The notes beneath the pieces are model-generated. The model ran no database searches and was not told where the DNA came from. It worked only from the letters and a program-made list of their open reading frames with translations. The position numbers and the translations under genes are program-made. Positions 1 to 5,621 of a stretch of 6,875 bases of DNA are shown piece by piece; the stretch's first letter is position 1, and each line of letters starts with the position of its first letter. The stretch comes from Opitutia bacterium UBA957 (GTDB taxonomy: Bacteria > Verrucomicrobiota > Verrucomicrobiia > Opitutales > UBA953), in NCBI GenBank assembly GCA_002293065.1, contig DBCN01000144.1, forward strand, positions 1 through 6,875, in the 5' to 3' direction.

Positions 1-201
1 GTGCGTACGCTCACCGTGACCGAACCGTACAAGCCCGAGAAGGATGTCGCGAAATACGCCCACCCGCGCCAACCGACGACCCGTCTGCATTTCCGCCCGG
101 GCACCTTCACCATCTTCTACCCTCAGGACGGCCACCAACCCGGCGTCATGGTCGAACAGCCAAGCGAAGTCCTGAAGGTCGTCATCAAGTTCAAGGTCTG
201 A
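1..201 (+). CDS. YhcH/YjgK/YiaL family protein, C-terminal fragment
   Basis: This is the last 66 codons of a gene that begins before the window; the GTG at base 1 is just an in-frame valine codon. The ending is characteristic of the YhcH/YjgK/YiaL (DUF386) family: an FRPGTFTIFYPQDGHQPG segment at residues 31-48 of the fragment, then a closing strand rich in Val, Ile and Lys (LKVVIKFKV). Family members are cupin-like beta-barrels of about 150 residues. NanQ/YhcH is a sialic acid anomerase and EbgC is a beta-galactosidase subunit. The His in the QDGHQPG segment matches a conserved position that probably binds metal. The sugar substrate cannot be told from this part. The hydrolase gene follows after 24 bases on the same strand without an obvious promoter between them, so co-transcription is likely. 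Confidence 0.8.
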   Translation: MRTLTVTEPYKPEKDVAKYAHPRQPTTRLHFRPGTFTIFYPQDGHQPGVMVEQPSEVLKVVIKFKV

Positions 202-225
202 AGCTGCATCACCCCACCCTCAACC

Positions 226-1149
226 ATGCGCCCCCTGCTCGTCTGCCTGCTCACCTGCTCCTTCGCCTGCGCGCAGGAGACCACGCGGGTGCGCGACGTG
301 ATCTACCAGAAGCGCGATGGCTTCACGCTCACCCTGGATGTCTTCAAGCCGGCCAAACCCAACGGGGCCGCCATCATCAAGATCATCAGCGGAGGATGGA
401 ACTCCACGCACACGGGCATCGATGACGGGGCGTGGCCCAAATACGGCTACACCACCTTCGTCGTGGTCCATGGCTCCCAGCCGCGTTTCCATATCGATGA
501 GATCGTGACCGACGTCCAACGGGCGGTCCGGTACGTCCGCTCCCACTCCGTGCTCTACGGCATCGACCCGAACAAGATCGGCGTGACCGGCAGCAGCGCC
601 GGTGGTCACCTCTCCCTGATGCTCGCCGTGAAAGGCGATGCGGGCAATCCCACGGCGGCGGACGGCATCAACCGGGCCAGCAGCGCGGTCCAGGCCGTCG
701 CTTGCTTCTACCCGCCCACCGATTTCATCAGTTGGAGCGCCGAGAACGATGGCCTGAACGGCGTCGGCCCGCTCGCCACGCGCAAGCCCGCCTTCGGGCC
801 CAAGATCGATTCCCCCGCAGGCTTGGCCGCGATGGGCAAGGCGCTGTCGCCGATCAACTTCATCGCCAAGACGCAGCCGCCGATCTTCATCGTCCAAGGC
901 GACCAGGACGACCTCGTGCCATTCACGCAGGCGCTGCGCTTCCAGAAAAAATCGGCCGAGGCGGGCGCGACCTGCGAGGTGGTGATCCGCCAAGGCGCGA
1001 AGCACGGGGGCTGGGCGGAGATGGGCGAAGACAGCCAGCGGATGCTGGAATGGTTCAACCTGCACCTGCTCGGCCTGCCCGCGCCCAAGCCCTTCGCCAA
1101 CGGCGTGACCCAGCTCCCCGCCACGTACCATCAGAAGAAGAACCGCTGA
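226..1149 (+). CDS. Secreted alpha/beta hydrolase (BD-FAE / esterase-lipase type)
   Basis: This is a 307-residue alpha/beta hydrolase, probably a serine esterase acting outside the cytoplasm. Residues 1-16 look like a short Sec signal peptide with cleavage after an ACA motif near residue 16. The fold signature is clear: the nucleophile elbow GSSAG at 122-126 (Ser124), the acid in GDQDDLVP (probably Asp228), and His260 in AKHGGW. The oxyanion-hole segment reads I-S-G-G-W at 54-58 where many relatives have HGGGW. The ATG at 226 is chosen because it directly precedes the signal peptide; no Shine-Dalgarno motif is visible. The substrate is unknown. Next to a YhcH-type protein, removal of an acyl group from a sugar or polysaccharide is a reasonable guess, but only a guess. 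Confidence is high for the fold and catalytic triad, low for the substrate. Confidence 0.85.
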   Translation: MRPLLVCLLTCSFACAQETTRVRDVIYQKRDGFTLTLDVFKPAKPNGAAIIKIISGGWNSTHTGIDDGAWPKYGYTTFVVVHGSQPRFHIDEIVTDVQRAVRYVRSHSVLYGIDPNKIGVTGSSAGGHLSLMLAVKGDAGNPTAADGINRASSAVQAVACFYPPTDFISWSAENDGLNGVGPLATRKPAFGPKIDSPAGLAAMGKALSPINFIAKTQPPIFIVQGDQDDLVPFTQALRFQKKSAEAGATCEVVIRQGAKHGGWAEMGEDSQRMLEWFNLHLLGLPAPKPFANGVTQLPATYHQKKNR

Positions 1150-1161
1150 AACGGTGGCCGA

Positions 1162-1188
1162 ACGCCCCACCTGCAGGCGGCGTCTTTT
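1162..1188 (+). terminator. Possible intrinsic terminator after the hydrolase gene
   Basis: A 5-bp outer stem ACGCC/GGCGT (1162-1166 with 1179-1183) encloses the self-complementary CCTGCAGG (1170-1177) and is followed by C then TTTT (1185-1188). It lies 12 bases after the hydrolase stop and just before the pyrF promoter candidate, where a terminator would be expected. The stem is interrupted and the T run is short, so it may be weak. Confidence 0.35.
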
Positions 1189-1190
1189 CG

Positions 1191-1220
1191 CTGGCAGGTC
1201 GAACCCGTGCAGGCTAAAAG
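1191..1220 (+). promoter_or_regulatory. Candidate pyrF promoter, near-leaderless
   Basis: CTGGCA (1191-1196, 4 of 6 matches to the sigma70 -35 consensus), an 18-base spacer, then TAAAAG (1215-1220, 4 of 6 to TATAAT). Only six bases separate the -10 from the pyrF ATG, so transcription would begin at or beside the start codon. The same TAAAAGT string recurs 7-8 bases before the ATG at 4677. Confidence 0.5.
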
Positions 1221-1226
1221 TACGGC

Positions 1227-1931
1227 ATGTCCTCTGGTTGCCGCCTCATCTTAGCCCTCGACGTTGAAACAAAGGAAGAAGCCTTGGCTTTGGCGCGTCC
1301 CTTGGCCGGGAACCTGGTCTGGGTGAAGCTCGGCCTCCAACTCTTCACCCGCCACGGGCCCGGCATCGTCGACGAGTTTCATGCGCTCGGCTTCAAGGTC
1401 TTCTTGGACCTCAAGCTTCACGACATCCCCAACACGGTCGCTTCGGCCATCAAGAGCCTGCAAGGTCGCCCTTGCTCGCTGCTGACGCTGCACGCCGCCG
1501 GTGGCCCCGAGATGATCGCCCGCGCCCGCGAGGCGGCCGATGGCGCCCTGCCCGGTTGCCAGCTCCTCTCGGTCACGGTCCTCACCTCGATGGATCAAGC
1601 CCAACTCACGGCTGTCGGCGTCCAGCGCACCCCCGAGGAACAAGTCCGCCTCCTTGGCCGCATGGCCATCCAGGCGGGCTCACACGGCCTCGTCTGTTCG
1701 CCGCTGGAGCTGCCGATGCTCCGCCGGGAACTCGGCACCGCCCCGACGCTCGTCACGCCGGGGATCCGTTACCCGGATGCCGCGGGCGACGACCAGAACC
1801 GAGTGATGACGCCCGCGCAGGCGGCCGCCGCGGGCTCCAGCTTCATCGTCGTGGGTCGCCCCATCCTCAAGGACAAGGACCCGGCCGCCAAGACCCTGCA
1901 GATCCGCCGTGAAATCGGCGAGGCCTCGTGA
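1227..1931 (+). CDS. pyrF: Orotidine 5'-phosphate decarboxylase
   Basis: This 234-residue cytoplasmic enzyme decarboxylates OMP to UMP, the last step of de novo pyrimidine synthesis. It has the family landmarks in order: LALD near residue 12, VKLG around Lys34, the catalytic signature DLKLHDIPNT at 61-70 (Asp61, Lys63, Asp66), TPGIR at 177-181 and VVGRPI at 208-213, the last two contributing to phosphate binding. The length is normal for the bacterial short form (PyrF type 1). The ATG at 1227 is favoured because the ILALD strand starts seven residues later and a promoter-like element ends six bases upstream. The stop TGA overlaps the GTG start of ispD in the string GTGA, which implies translational coupling. 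No other pyr gene is in the window. Confidence 0.97.
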   Translation: MSSGCRLILALDVETKEEALALARPLAGNLVWVKLGLQLFTRHGPGIVDEFHALGFKVFLDLKLHDIPNTVASAIKSLQGRPCSLLTLHAAGGPEMIARAREAADGALPGCQLLSVTVLTSMDQAQLTAVGVQRTPEEQVRLLGRMAIQAGSHGLVCSPLELPMLRRELGTAPTLVTPGIRYPDAAGDDQNRVMTPAQAAAAGSSFIVVGRPILKDKDPAAKTLQIRREIGEAS

Positions 1932-2632
1932 GCGCTCCCGACGACATCCTGATTCTCCTCGCCGCGGGCTCCGCGCAGCGCATGCAGGCCGTCGTCGACG
2001 ATAAGATCACCGCTTTGCTCGCCGGTCTGCCGGTCTTCCTGCATTCGCTCAAGACCTTCCAAGCCACGGGCTTGATTGGTCGCGTAGTCATCACCTACCG
2101 CAACGAAGAGCAGAAGGCCCGCATGCAGGCGCTCCTGGCCCAGCATCCCGCGGGCGACTTGCGCGTCGAATTCGTTCCCGGCGGCGATTCGCGGCAGGAA
2201 TCCGTCCTCGCCGCGCTCACCGCCTGCGAAGGTCACGCCGGCCTGGTCCACATTCACGACGGCGCCCGTCCCCTCGTGACGTCCGAAGCCATCCGCAAGG
2301 TCCGCGAGAAAGCCCGCGAGATGGGCGGAGCGATTCTGGCTGGTCGTGCCGCCGACACCGTCAAGATCGCCAAGGAACACTCGACCTCGGTCGGCAGTTC
2401 GCCGGACCGCGCCTTGGTGTGGACCGCGGAAACGCCGCAGGTCTTCCGCACCTCCATCGTCCTCAAGGCGTACCGCAAGGTCGCTGAACTCGGACGTAAA
2501 GTCACCGACGACAGCGCAGCCGTCGAATTCGTCGGGCAAGACGTCGCCCTGGTCGAGAACCCTTCGGTCAACCTGAAGCTGACGCGACCGGCCGACTTCG
2601 TGCTCGCCGAGGCGATCCTGAAGACGCGCTGA
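1928..2632 (+). CDS. ispD: 2-C-methyl-D-erythritol 4-phosphate cytidylyltransferase
   Basis: IspD couples MEP with CTP to give CDP-methylerythritol and pyrophosphate, the third step of the non-mevalonate isoprenoid pathway. The 234 residues carry the nucleotide-binding loop LAAGSAQRM (11-19, with Arg18), Lys26, GGDSRQESV (85-93), HDGARP (110-115, metal-binding Asp111), the ETPQVF segment (168-173) and NLKLTRP (215-221, Lys217). Two places are slightly unusual: the loop has Ala16 where Gly is common, and the residues after Lys26 read ITALLAG rather than the usual KQ(F/Y)L-type run. The GTG start overlaps the pyrF stop by four bases, and a short GAGG at 1920-1923 could be a weak ribosome-binding site. 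The gene ends convergently with the minus-strand gene after a four-base gap. Confidence 0.95.
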   Translation: MSAPDDILILLAAGSAQRMQAVVDDKITALLAGLPVFLHSLKTFQATGLIGRVVITYRNEEQKARMQALLAQHPAGDLRVEFVPGGDSRQESVLAALTACEGHAGLVHIHDGARPLVTSEAIRKVREKAREMGGAILAGRAADTVKIAKEHSTSVGSSPDRALVWTAETPQVFRTSIVLKAYRKVAELGRKVTDDSAAVEFVGQDVALVENPSVNLKLTRPADFVLAEAILKTR

Positions 2633-2640
2633 GCGCTCAG
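2629..2640. repeat. 12-bp palindrome holding both convergent stop codons
   Basis: CTGAGCGCTCAG is a perfect palindrome. It contains the ispD TGA (2630-2632) and, on the other strand, the TGA of the minus-strand gene (2637-2639). RNA from either strand could form a short stem, but there is no T run on either side, so it is not a typical intrinsic terminator. Confidence 0.6.
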
Positions 2641-3134
2641 TAGCCGGCTTGGCGCAGCACCAGGTCGAGCTTCGTCTGGAAGTCGACGATGTCCGGCTGG
2701 GTCGGACGGTAGCCCGGAAGACGCGGGACGACGCCCGGACGGCCTTCCATGTCGATATACCAATCGGCCAACTGCCCATCGGAGAAAGTGACCGTGCCGC
2801 TGACCATCGTGCCGGCGCGGGCCAAAGGGTCGATTTCGACCTTCACGCTCGCAGGGCCAGCGGACGCGCCATCGACGGGAGCAGCCGCCTGGGGCGCATC
2901 GGCATCCGCCGCATCGGCAGGGGCCGCTTCAGGTACGACTGTCTCCTCGGGCTTCTTGGGCTCTTCCTTCTCTTGGAGCGTGAGGTTGAGGTCATCGACC
3001 AAGAAGCGCACATCCAGGAAAGTCATCGAAATCCCCAACTCGGAGGAAAGTCGCCCCTGGATGACCGACAGGGTTGAACCTTCAGCCACCCACTGGGAGA
3101 CCTTGGTGATTTGCGCGGGGGTCAATTTAGCCAT
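2637..3134 (-). CDS. Uncharacterised two-domain protein with HTH-like N-terminus
   Basis: I do not recognise a named family for this 165-residue protein. Three parts are visible. Residues 1-54 look all-helical: TPAQITKVSQWVAEG, then STLSVIQGRLSSELG, then SMTFLDVRFLVDDL, spaced like a helix-turn-helix. Residues 55-94 are a low-complexity linker, first rich in Glu, Lys and Pro, then in Ala, Pro and Asp, and probably disordered. Residues 96-165 look like a beta-rich domain with the motifs GTVTFSDGQLADWYID (113-128) and GYRPTQPD (141-148), ending in a short helix. No signal peptide or membrane segment is seen, so it is presumably cytoplasmic. The ATG at 3134 fits the position of a promoter-like element. 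Well-formed motifs argue for a real conserved gene; my impression is that relatives occur in Opitutae-like genomes, which is unverified. Possible roles include DNA binding or protein-protein interaction, but no function can be assigned. Confidence 0.8.
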   Translation of the reverse strand: MAKLTPAQITKVSQWVAEGSTLSVIQGRLSSELGISMTFLDVRFLVDDLNLTLQEKEEPKKPEETVVPEAAPADAADADAPQAAAPVDGASAGPASVKVEIDPLARAGTMVSGTVTFSDGQLADWYIDMEGRPGVVPRLPGYRPTQPDIVDFQTKLDLVLRQAGY

Positions 3135-3139
3135 ACCCC

Positions 3140-3168
3140 AACCTGGGCGGTTAAAACGTGTTTTTCAA
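3140..3168 (-). promoter_or_regulatory. Candidate promoter of the uncharacterised gene
   Basis: Read on the minus strand: TTGAAA (3168-3163), a 17-base spacer, CAGGTT (3145-3140), then five bases to the ATG. The -35 is good; the -10 keeps only A2 and T6 of the consensus. The -35 begins 34 bases before the start codon, as for the other first genes in this window. Confidence 0.4.
3153..3164. repeat. Small inverted repeat in the divergent intergenic region
   Basis: AAAAC, two bases GT, GTTTT form an inverted repeat inside the spacer of the minus-strand promoter candidate. This is a position where an operator could block that promoter. It is the most AT-rich part of a GC-rich window. It is short enough to be chance. 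Confidence 0.25.
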
Positions 3169-3187
3169 GCGTCCCGTCGGTTATTCG

Positions 3188-3216
3188 TTGGAAAAAGCCC
3201 GGGAGGTCGCCAACTT
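3188..3216 (+). promoter_or_regulatory. Candidate menB promoter, leaderless type
   Basis: TTGGAA (3188-3193), 17 bases, then CAACTT (3211-3216), with six bases before the menB ATG. The -10 match is weak (A2 and T6 only). A GGGAGG at 3201-3206 lies 16 bases from the ATG, too far for an ordinary ribosome-binding site. The promoter stands back to back with the minus-strand promoter, 19 bp between the two -35 boxes. Confidence 0.4.
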
Positions 3217-3222
3217 GCACCT

Positions 3223-4068
3223 ATGCAGCCCGAGATTCGCTGGCAGAGAAGCGGGGAGTTCTCCGACATCGTCTATGAAAAGGCCGAGGGTATCGCCCGC
3301 GTGACCATCAACCGTCCGTCCCGACGGAACGCCTTCACCCCCGACACCATCGCGGAGATGCTCAAGGCATTCTCCGATGCCCGTGACGATAGCTCGATCG
3401 GGGTCGTCCTCCTTCGTGGCGCCAACCCGCAGCATGACGGCAAGTTCGCCTTTTGCGCTGGGGGTGACCAGAAGATCCGTGGCGACAAAAAAGGCGGCTA
3501 CGTCGGCCAGGACGGCGTCCCCCGCCTGAACGTCCTCGACCTCCAGCGCCTCATCCGCTCGATGCCCAAGGTCGTCATCGCCCTCGTCGCTGGCTTCGCC
3601 ATCGGCGGCGGCCACGTCCTCCACGTCATCTGCGACCTCACCATCGCGGCGGACAACGCCGTCTTCGGTCAGACCGGGCCGCGCGTCGGCAGCTTCGACG
3701 GCGGCTTCGGCGCTTCTTACCTCGCGCGCGTGGTCGGTCAAAAGAAGGCCCGTGAAATCTGGTATCTCTGCCGTCAATACGACGCCCAGCAGGCCCTGGA
3801 GATGGGCTTGGTCAACGCCGTGGTGCCGTACGAACGGCTCGACGCCGAAGGCGTGCAATGGGCCCGCGAAGTGATGACCAAGAGCCCGCTCGCCATCCGC
3901 TGCCTCAAATCCGCCTTCAACGCGGAACTCGATGGCCAAGCCGGCATCCAGGAACTCTCCGGCAACGCCACCCTGCTCTACTACTTGACCGAAGAAGGCG
4001 ACGAAGGTCGTTCGGCTTGGAACGAAAAACGTCCGCCGAACTTCGGCAAATTCCCTTGGCTCCCATAA
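3223..4068 (+). CDS. menB: 1,4-dihydroxy-2-naphthoyl-CoA synthase (type I)
   Basis: MenB closes the second ring of the naphthoquinone by an intramolecular Claisen-type condensation of o-succinylbenzoyl-CoA in menaquinone (or phylloquinone) synthesis. The 281 residues have the crotonase fold with MenB-specific features: FCAGGDQ at 77-83 and GGGHV at 128-132 for the oxyanion hole, VGSFDGGFGASYLARVVGQK at 155-174 (Ser157, Asp159), and the C-terminal NATLLYYLTEEG at 248-259 (Tyr254), ending KFPWLP. QTG at 150-152 and Trp180 match the bicarbonate-binding type I enzymes such as E. coli MenB rather than the type II form, which has an Asp in place of this Gly. The ATG at 3223 gives the normal family length; the open frame continuing upstream lies antisense to the neighbouring gene. 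No other men gene is present. The next gene overlaps its end. Confidence 0.97.
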   Translation: MQPEIRWQRSGEFSDIVYEKAEGIARVTINRPSRRNAFTPDTIAEMLKAFSDARDDSSIGVVLLRGANPQHDGKFAFCAGGDQKIRGDKKGGYVGQDGVPRLNVLDLQRLIRSMPKVVIALVAGFAIGGGHVLHVICDLTIAADNAVFGQTGPRVGSFDGGFGASYLARVVGQKKAREIWYLCRQYDAQQALEMGLVNAVVPYERLDAEGVQWAREVMTKSPLAIRCLKSAFNAELDGQAGIQELSGNATLLYYLTEEGDEGRSAWNEKRPPNFGKFPWLP

Positions 4069-4634
4069 ATCCCATCCGCGTCACCGAACGCGCGCAGTCG
4101 CTCGCCGCGGCGGTGCTCATGGCCGGCGACATCGCGATCGACGGGACGGCGGGCAAGGGGCGCGATACCGCCTTCCTGGCGCAAGCGGTCGGGCCGACCG
4201 GCCATGTCCACAGTTTCGACATCCAACCCGAAGCCATCGCGTCCACCGACAACCTCTGCGCCTTGGCCGGACTCTCGGCCCGCGTCACGTTGCATCACCG
4301 CAGCCATGCGGACATCGCCACCGCCCTCCCGGCGGGCCATCTGGGCAAAGTCGGCGCGGCCATCTTCAACTTAGGCTACCTGCCGGGCGGCAATCCCGAC
4401 ATCATCACGCAGCCGCAGTCCACGGCCACCGCCTTGCGCGCGGCGTTCGCGGCCTTACGTTCCGGCGGTCGGCTCATCTGCGTCGCCTACACCGGCCACC
4501 CGGGCGGCATGGATGAATCCGACGTCGTCCTCGCGTTCGCCGCCGAGCGGACTTCCGCCGGAGATGCGGTCGAAAAAATCGGTCACGTCCCCAATCCCGG
4601 CAAGCCCTGGGTCCTGTCGGTCACGAAGCGTTGA
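4056..4634 (+). CDS. mnmM: MnmM/YtqB-type SAM-dependent methyltransferase, TTG start proposed
   Basis: This belongs to the YtqB family (PF06962, formerly 'rRNA methylase'). Its characterised B. subtilis member, MnmM, methylates 5-aminomethyl-uridine at tRNA wobble position 34 to the mnm5 form. From the proposed start the protein has 192 residues: a leading helix (about 7-22), SAM motif I DGTAGKGRDT (29-38), the acidic FDIQ after strand 2 (54-57), the family signature FNLGYLPGG (104-112) and YTGHPGG (145-151). There is no ATG near the expected N-terminus. TTG at 4056 gives the usual family length and overlaps menB by 13 bases, suggesting coupled translation. ATG 4119 or GTG 4113 would remove the first helix, and ATG 3858 would add about 66 residues that lie out of frame inside menB. 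Family assignment is firm; the exact start and the tRNA substrate in this organism are inferred. Confidence 0.85.
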   Translation: MAPINPIRVTERAQSLAAAVLMAGDIAIDGTAGKGRDTAFLAQAVGPTGHVHSFDIQPEAIASTDNLCALAGLSARVTLHHRSHADIATALPAGHLGKVGAAIFNLGYLPGGNPDIITQPQSTATALRAAFAALRSGGRLICVAYTGHPGGMDESDVVLAFAAERTSAGDAVEKIGHVPNPGKPWVLSVTKR

Positions 4635-4639
4635 GCCGG

Positions 4640-4669
4640 TTGGACTTCCCGGCGGTTCCCGCTTAAAAG
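4640..4669 (+). promoter_or_regulatory. Candidate promoter of the epimerase gene, near-leaderless
   Basis: TTGGAC (4640-4645), 18 bases, TAAAAG (4664-4669), seven bases to the ATG at 4677. Layout and -10 sequence are almost the same as at pyrF. A 5-bp stem GCCGG/CCGGC (4635-4639 with 4649-4653) has the -35 box in its loop. Confidence 0.5.
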
Positions 4670-4676
4670 TTCAAGC

Positions 4677-5579
4677 ATGCCTGCCCGCCCCGTCATCGTC
4701 CTCACCGGAGCTTCCGGCTTGATCGGCCAAGCCCTGACCAAGGCCTTGACCCATGGCGGCTACGACGTGCGGGGCATGAAATCACGCACCCGGGGACCCG
4801 GCGGGATGGACGTCGCCAGCGGTTGGATCGACGCGGGCTTCCTGGAAGGAGCCGAAGCCGTCATCCATCTCTCCGGCGAACCGATTGCCCAACGCTGGAC
4901 GAAGGCCGCCAAGGCGCGCATTCTTTCCAGTCGGGTCGACGGCACGCGTCTACTTGCCGCCACCCTCGCGAAACTCGCGCATCCGCCCAAGACCTTCCTC
5001 TCGATGTCCGGCATCAACCGCTACGGCGTCTGGCGCTCCCGCGAAACGGTGACCGAAGCCTCGACGCTTTCGAATGAAGGTTTCCTCGCGGAAATCTCCG
5101 CGGAATGGGAATCGGCCACGCACGTCGCCGTGGACAGCGGCATCCGGACGGTCTGGCTGCGCACGGGCGTGGTCTTGGCGGGCTCCGGAGGGGCGCTCCA
5201 GAAGATGCACCTCCCCTTTTCCCTCGGCCTCGGCGGACCGATTGGGTCCGGCCAGCAACGTCTCAGCTGGATCCGTCTCGGCGACTTGGTGCGGCTCATT
5301 CAATGGACCTTGGTACACCCTGAAATCCAGGGCGGGTTGAACGCGGTCGCTCCGCAGCCCGTCACGCAACGGGCCTTTGCCCAAGCCCTCGGAAAAACCC
5401 TCGGCCGCCCGGCCTTCCTACCCCTCCCCGGGTTCGCCGTCGGTCTCCTCTTCGGGGAGATGGGCCGCGAGACGCTTCTGGGCGACCTGGCCGCCACGCC
5501 CGCCAAAGCCTTGGCATCGGGTTTCGTCTTCGAGACACCCGACCTGCCGAGTGCCCTGCGCGCCGCCCTTTGCGAATGA
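4677..5579 (+). CDS. TIGR01777 family NAD(P)-binding epimerase-like protein (YfcH/SDR39U1 type)
   Basis: This 300-residue cytoplasmic protein is an extended short-chain dehydrogenase/reductase of the TIGR01777 family, often annotated 'epimerase' or, without good support, 'cell division inhibitor'. Visible features: the dinucleotide-binding TGASGLIG at 10-17; HLSGEPIAQRWTKAAK at 64-79, a family hallmark; SSRVDGTR at 84-91; the active-site region SMSGINRYG at 109-117 with Tyr116, where relatives usually read closer to SA-x-GYYG; WIRLGDLVRLI at 198-208; and the C-terminal DUF1731-like part (about 250-300) with LLGD and PAKALASGF. The physiological substrate is unknown for the family. A promoter-like element ends seven bases before the ATG. 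The TPR/LysM gene follows after 42 bases and has its own promoter candidate, so this gene may be transcribed alone. Confidence 0.92.
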   Translation: MPARPVIVLTGASGLIGQALTKALTHGGYDVRGMKSRTRGPGGMDVASGWIDAGFLEGAEAVIHLSGEPIAQRWTKAAKARILSSRVDGTRLLAATLAKLAHPPKTFLSMSGINRYGVWRSRETVTEASTLSNEGFLAEISAEWESATHVAVDSGIRTVWLRTGVVLAGSGGALQKMHLPFSLGLGGPIGSGQQRLSWIRLGDLVRLIQWTLVHPEIQGGLNAVAPQPVTQRAFAQALGKTLGRPAFLPLPGFAVGLLFGEMGRETLLGDLAATPAKALASGFVFETPDLPSALRAALCE

Positions 5580-5586
5580 TTTTAGG

Positions 5587-5615
5587 TTGAACGGGCCCGC
5601 CGGGAAAGGGATTGT
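5587..5615 (+). promoter_or_regulatory. Candidate promoter of the LysM lipoprotein-recF unit
   Basis: TTGAAC (5587-5592), 17 bases, GATTGT (5610-5615), six bases to the ATG at 5622. The -10 is poor (3 of 6). An AAAGGG at 5605-5610, 11 bases from the ATG, is an alternative reading as a distant ribosome-binding site. Confidence 0.35.
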
Positions 5616-5621
5616 CTCCAC

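Noticed and set aside
220..1170. 316-codon minus-strand open frame opposite the hydrolase
   Set aside because: The plus strand has a signal peptide and an intact catalytic triad; the antisense product is an Arg/Gly/Asp-rich sequence with no domain.
1769..2779. 336-codon minus-strand open frame across pyrF, ispD and the convergent gene
   Set aside because: It runs antisense to two certain enzymes and overlaps the convergent gene in another frame; low-complexity composition, no motifs.
2749..3222. Upstream extension of the menB frame by 158 codons
   Set aside because: It lies antisense to the 165-residue gene and is rich in Ser/Ala; MenB homology starts at the ATG at 3223, giving normal length.
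3858..4055. Upstream extension of the methyltransferase frame
   Set aside because: The added residues are Arg/Pro-rich out-of-frame menB sequence without similarity to the YtqB family.
4635..4653. GCCGG/CCGGC hairpin after mnmM as an intrinsic terminator
   Set aside because: The stem is only five bp, there is no T run after it, and its loop holds the -35 box of the next gene.
5592..5604. CGGGCCCG palindrome and adjacent CCCG/CGGG as a hairpin terminator after the epimerase gene
   Set aside because: The loops would be too small and no T run follows; in DNA this rich in G and C such palindromes are expected by chance.
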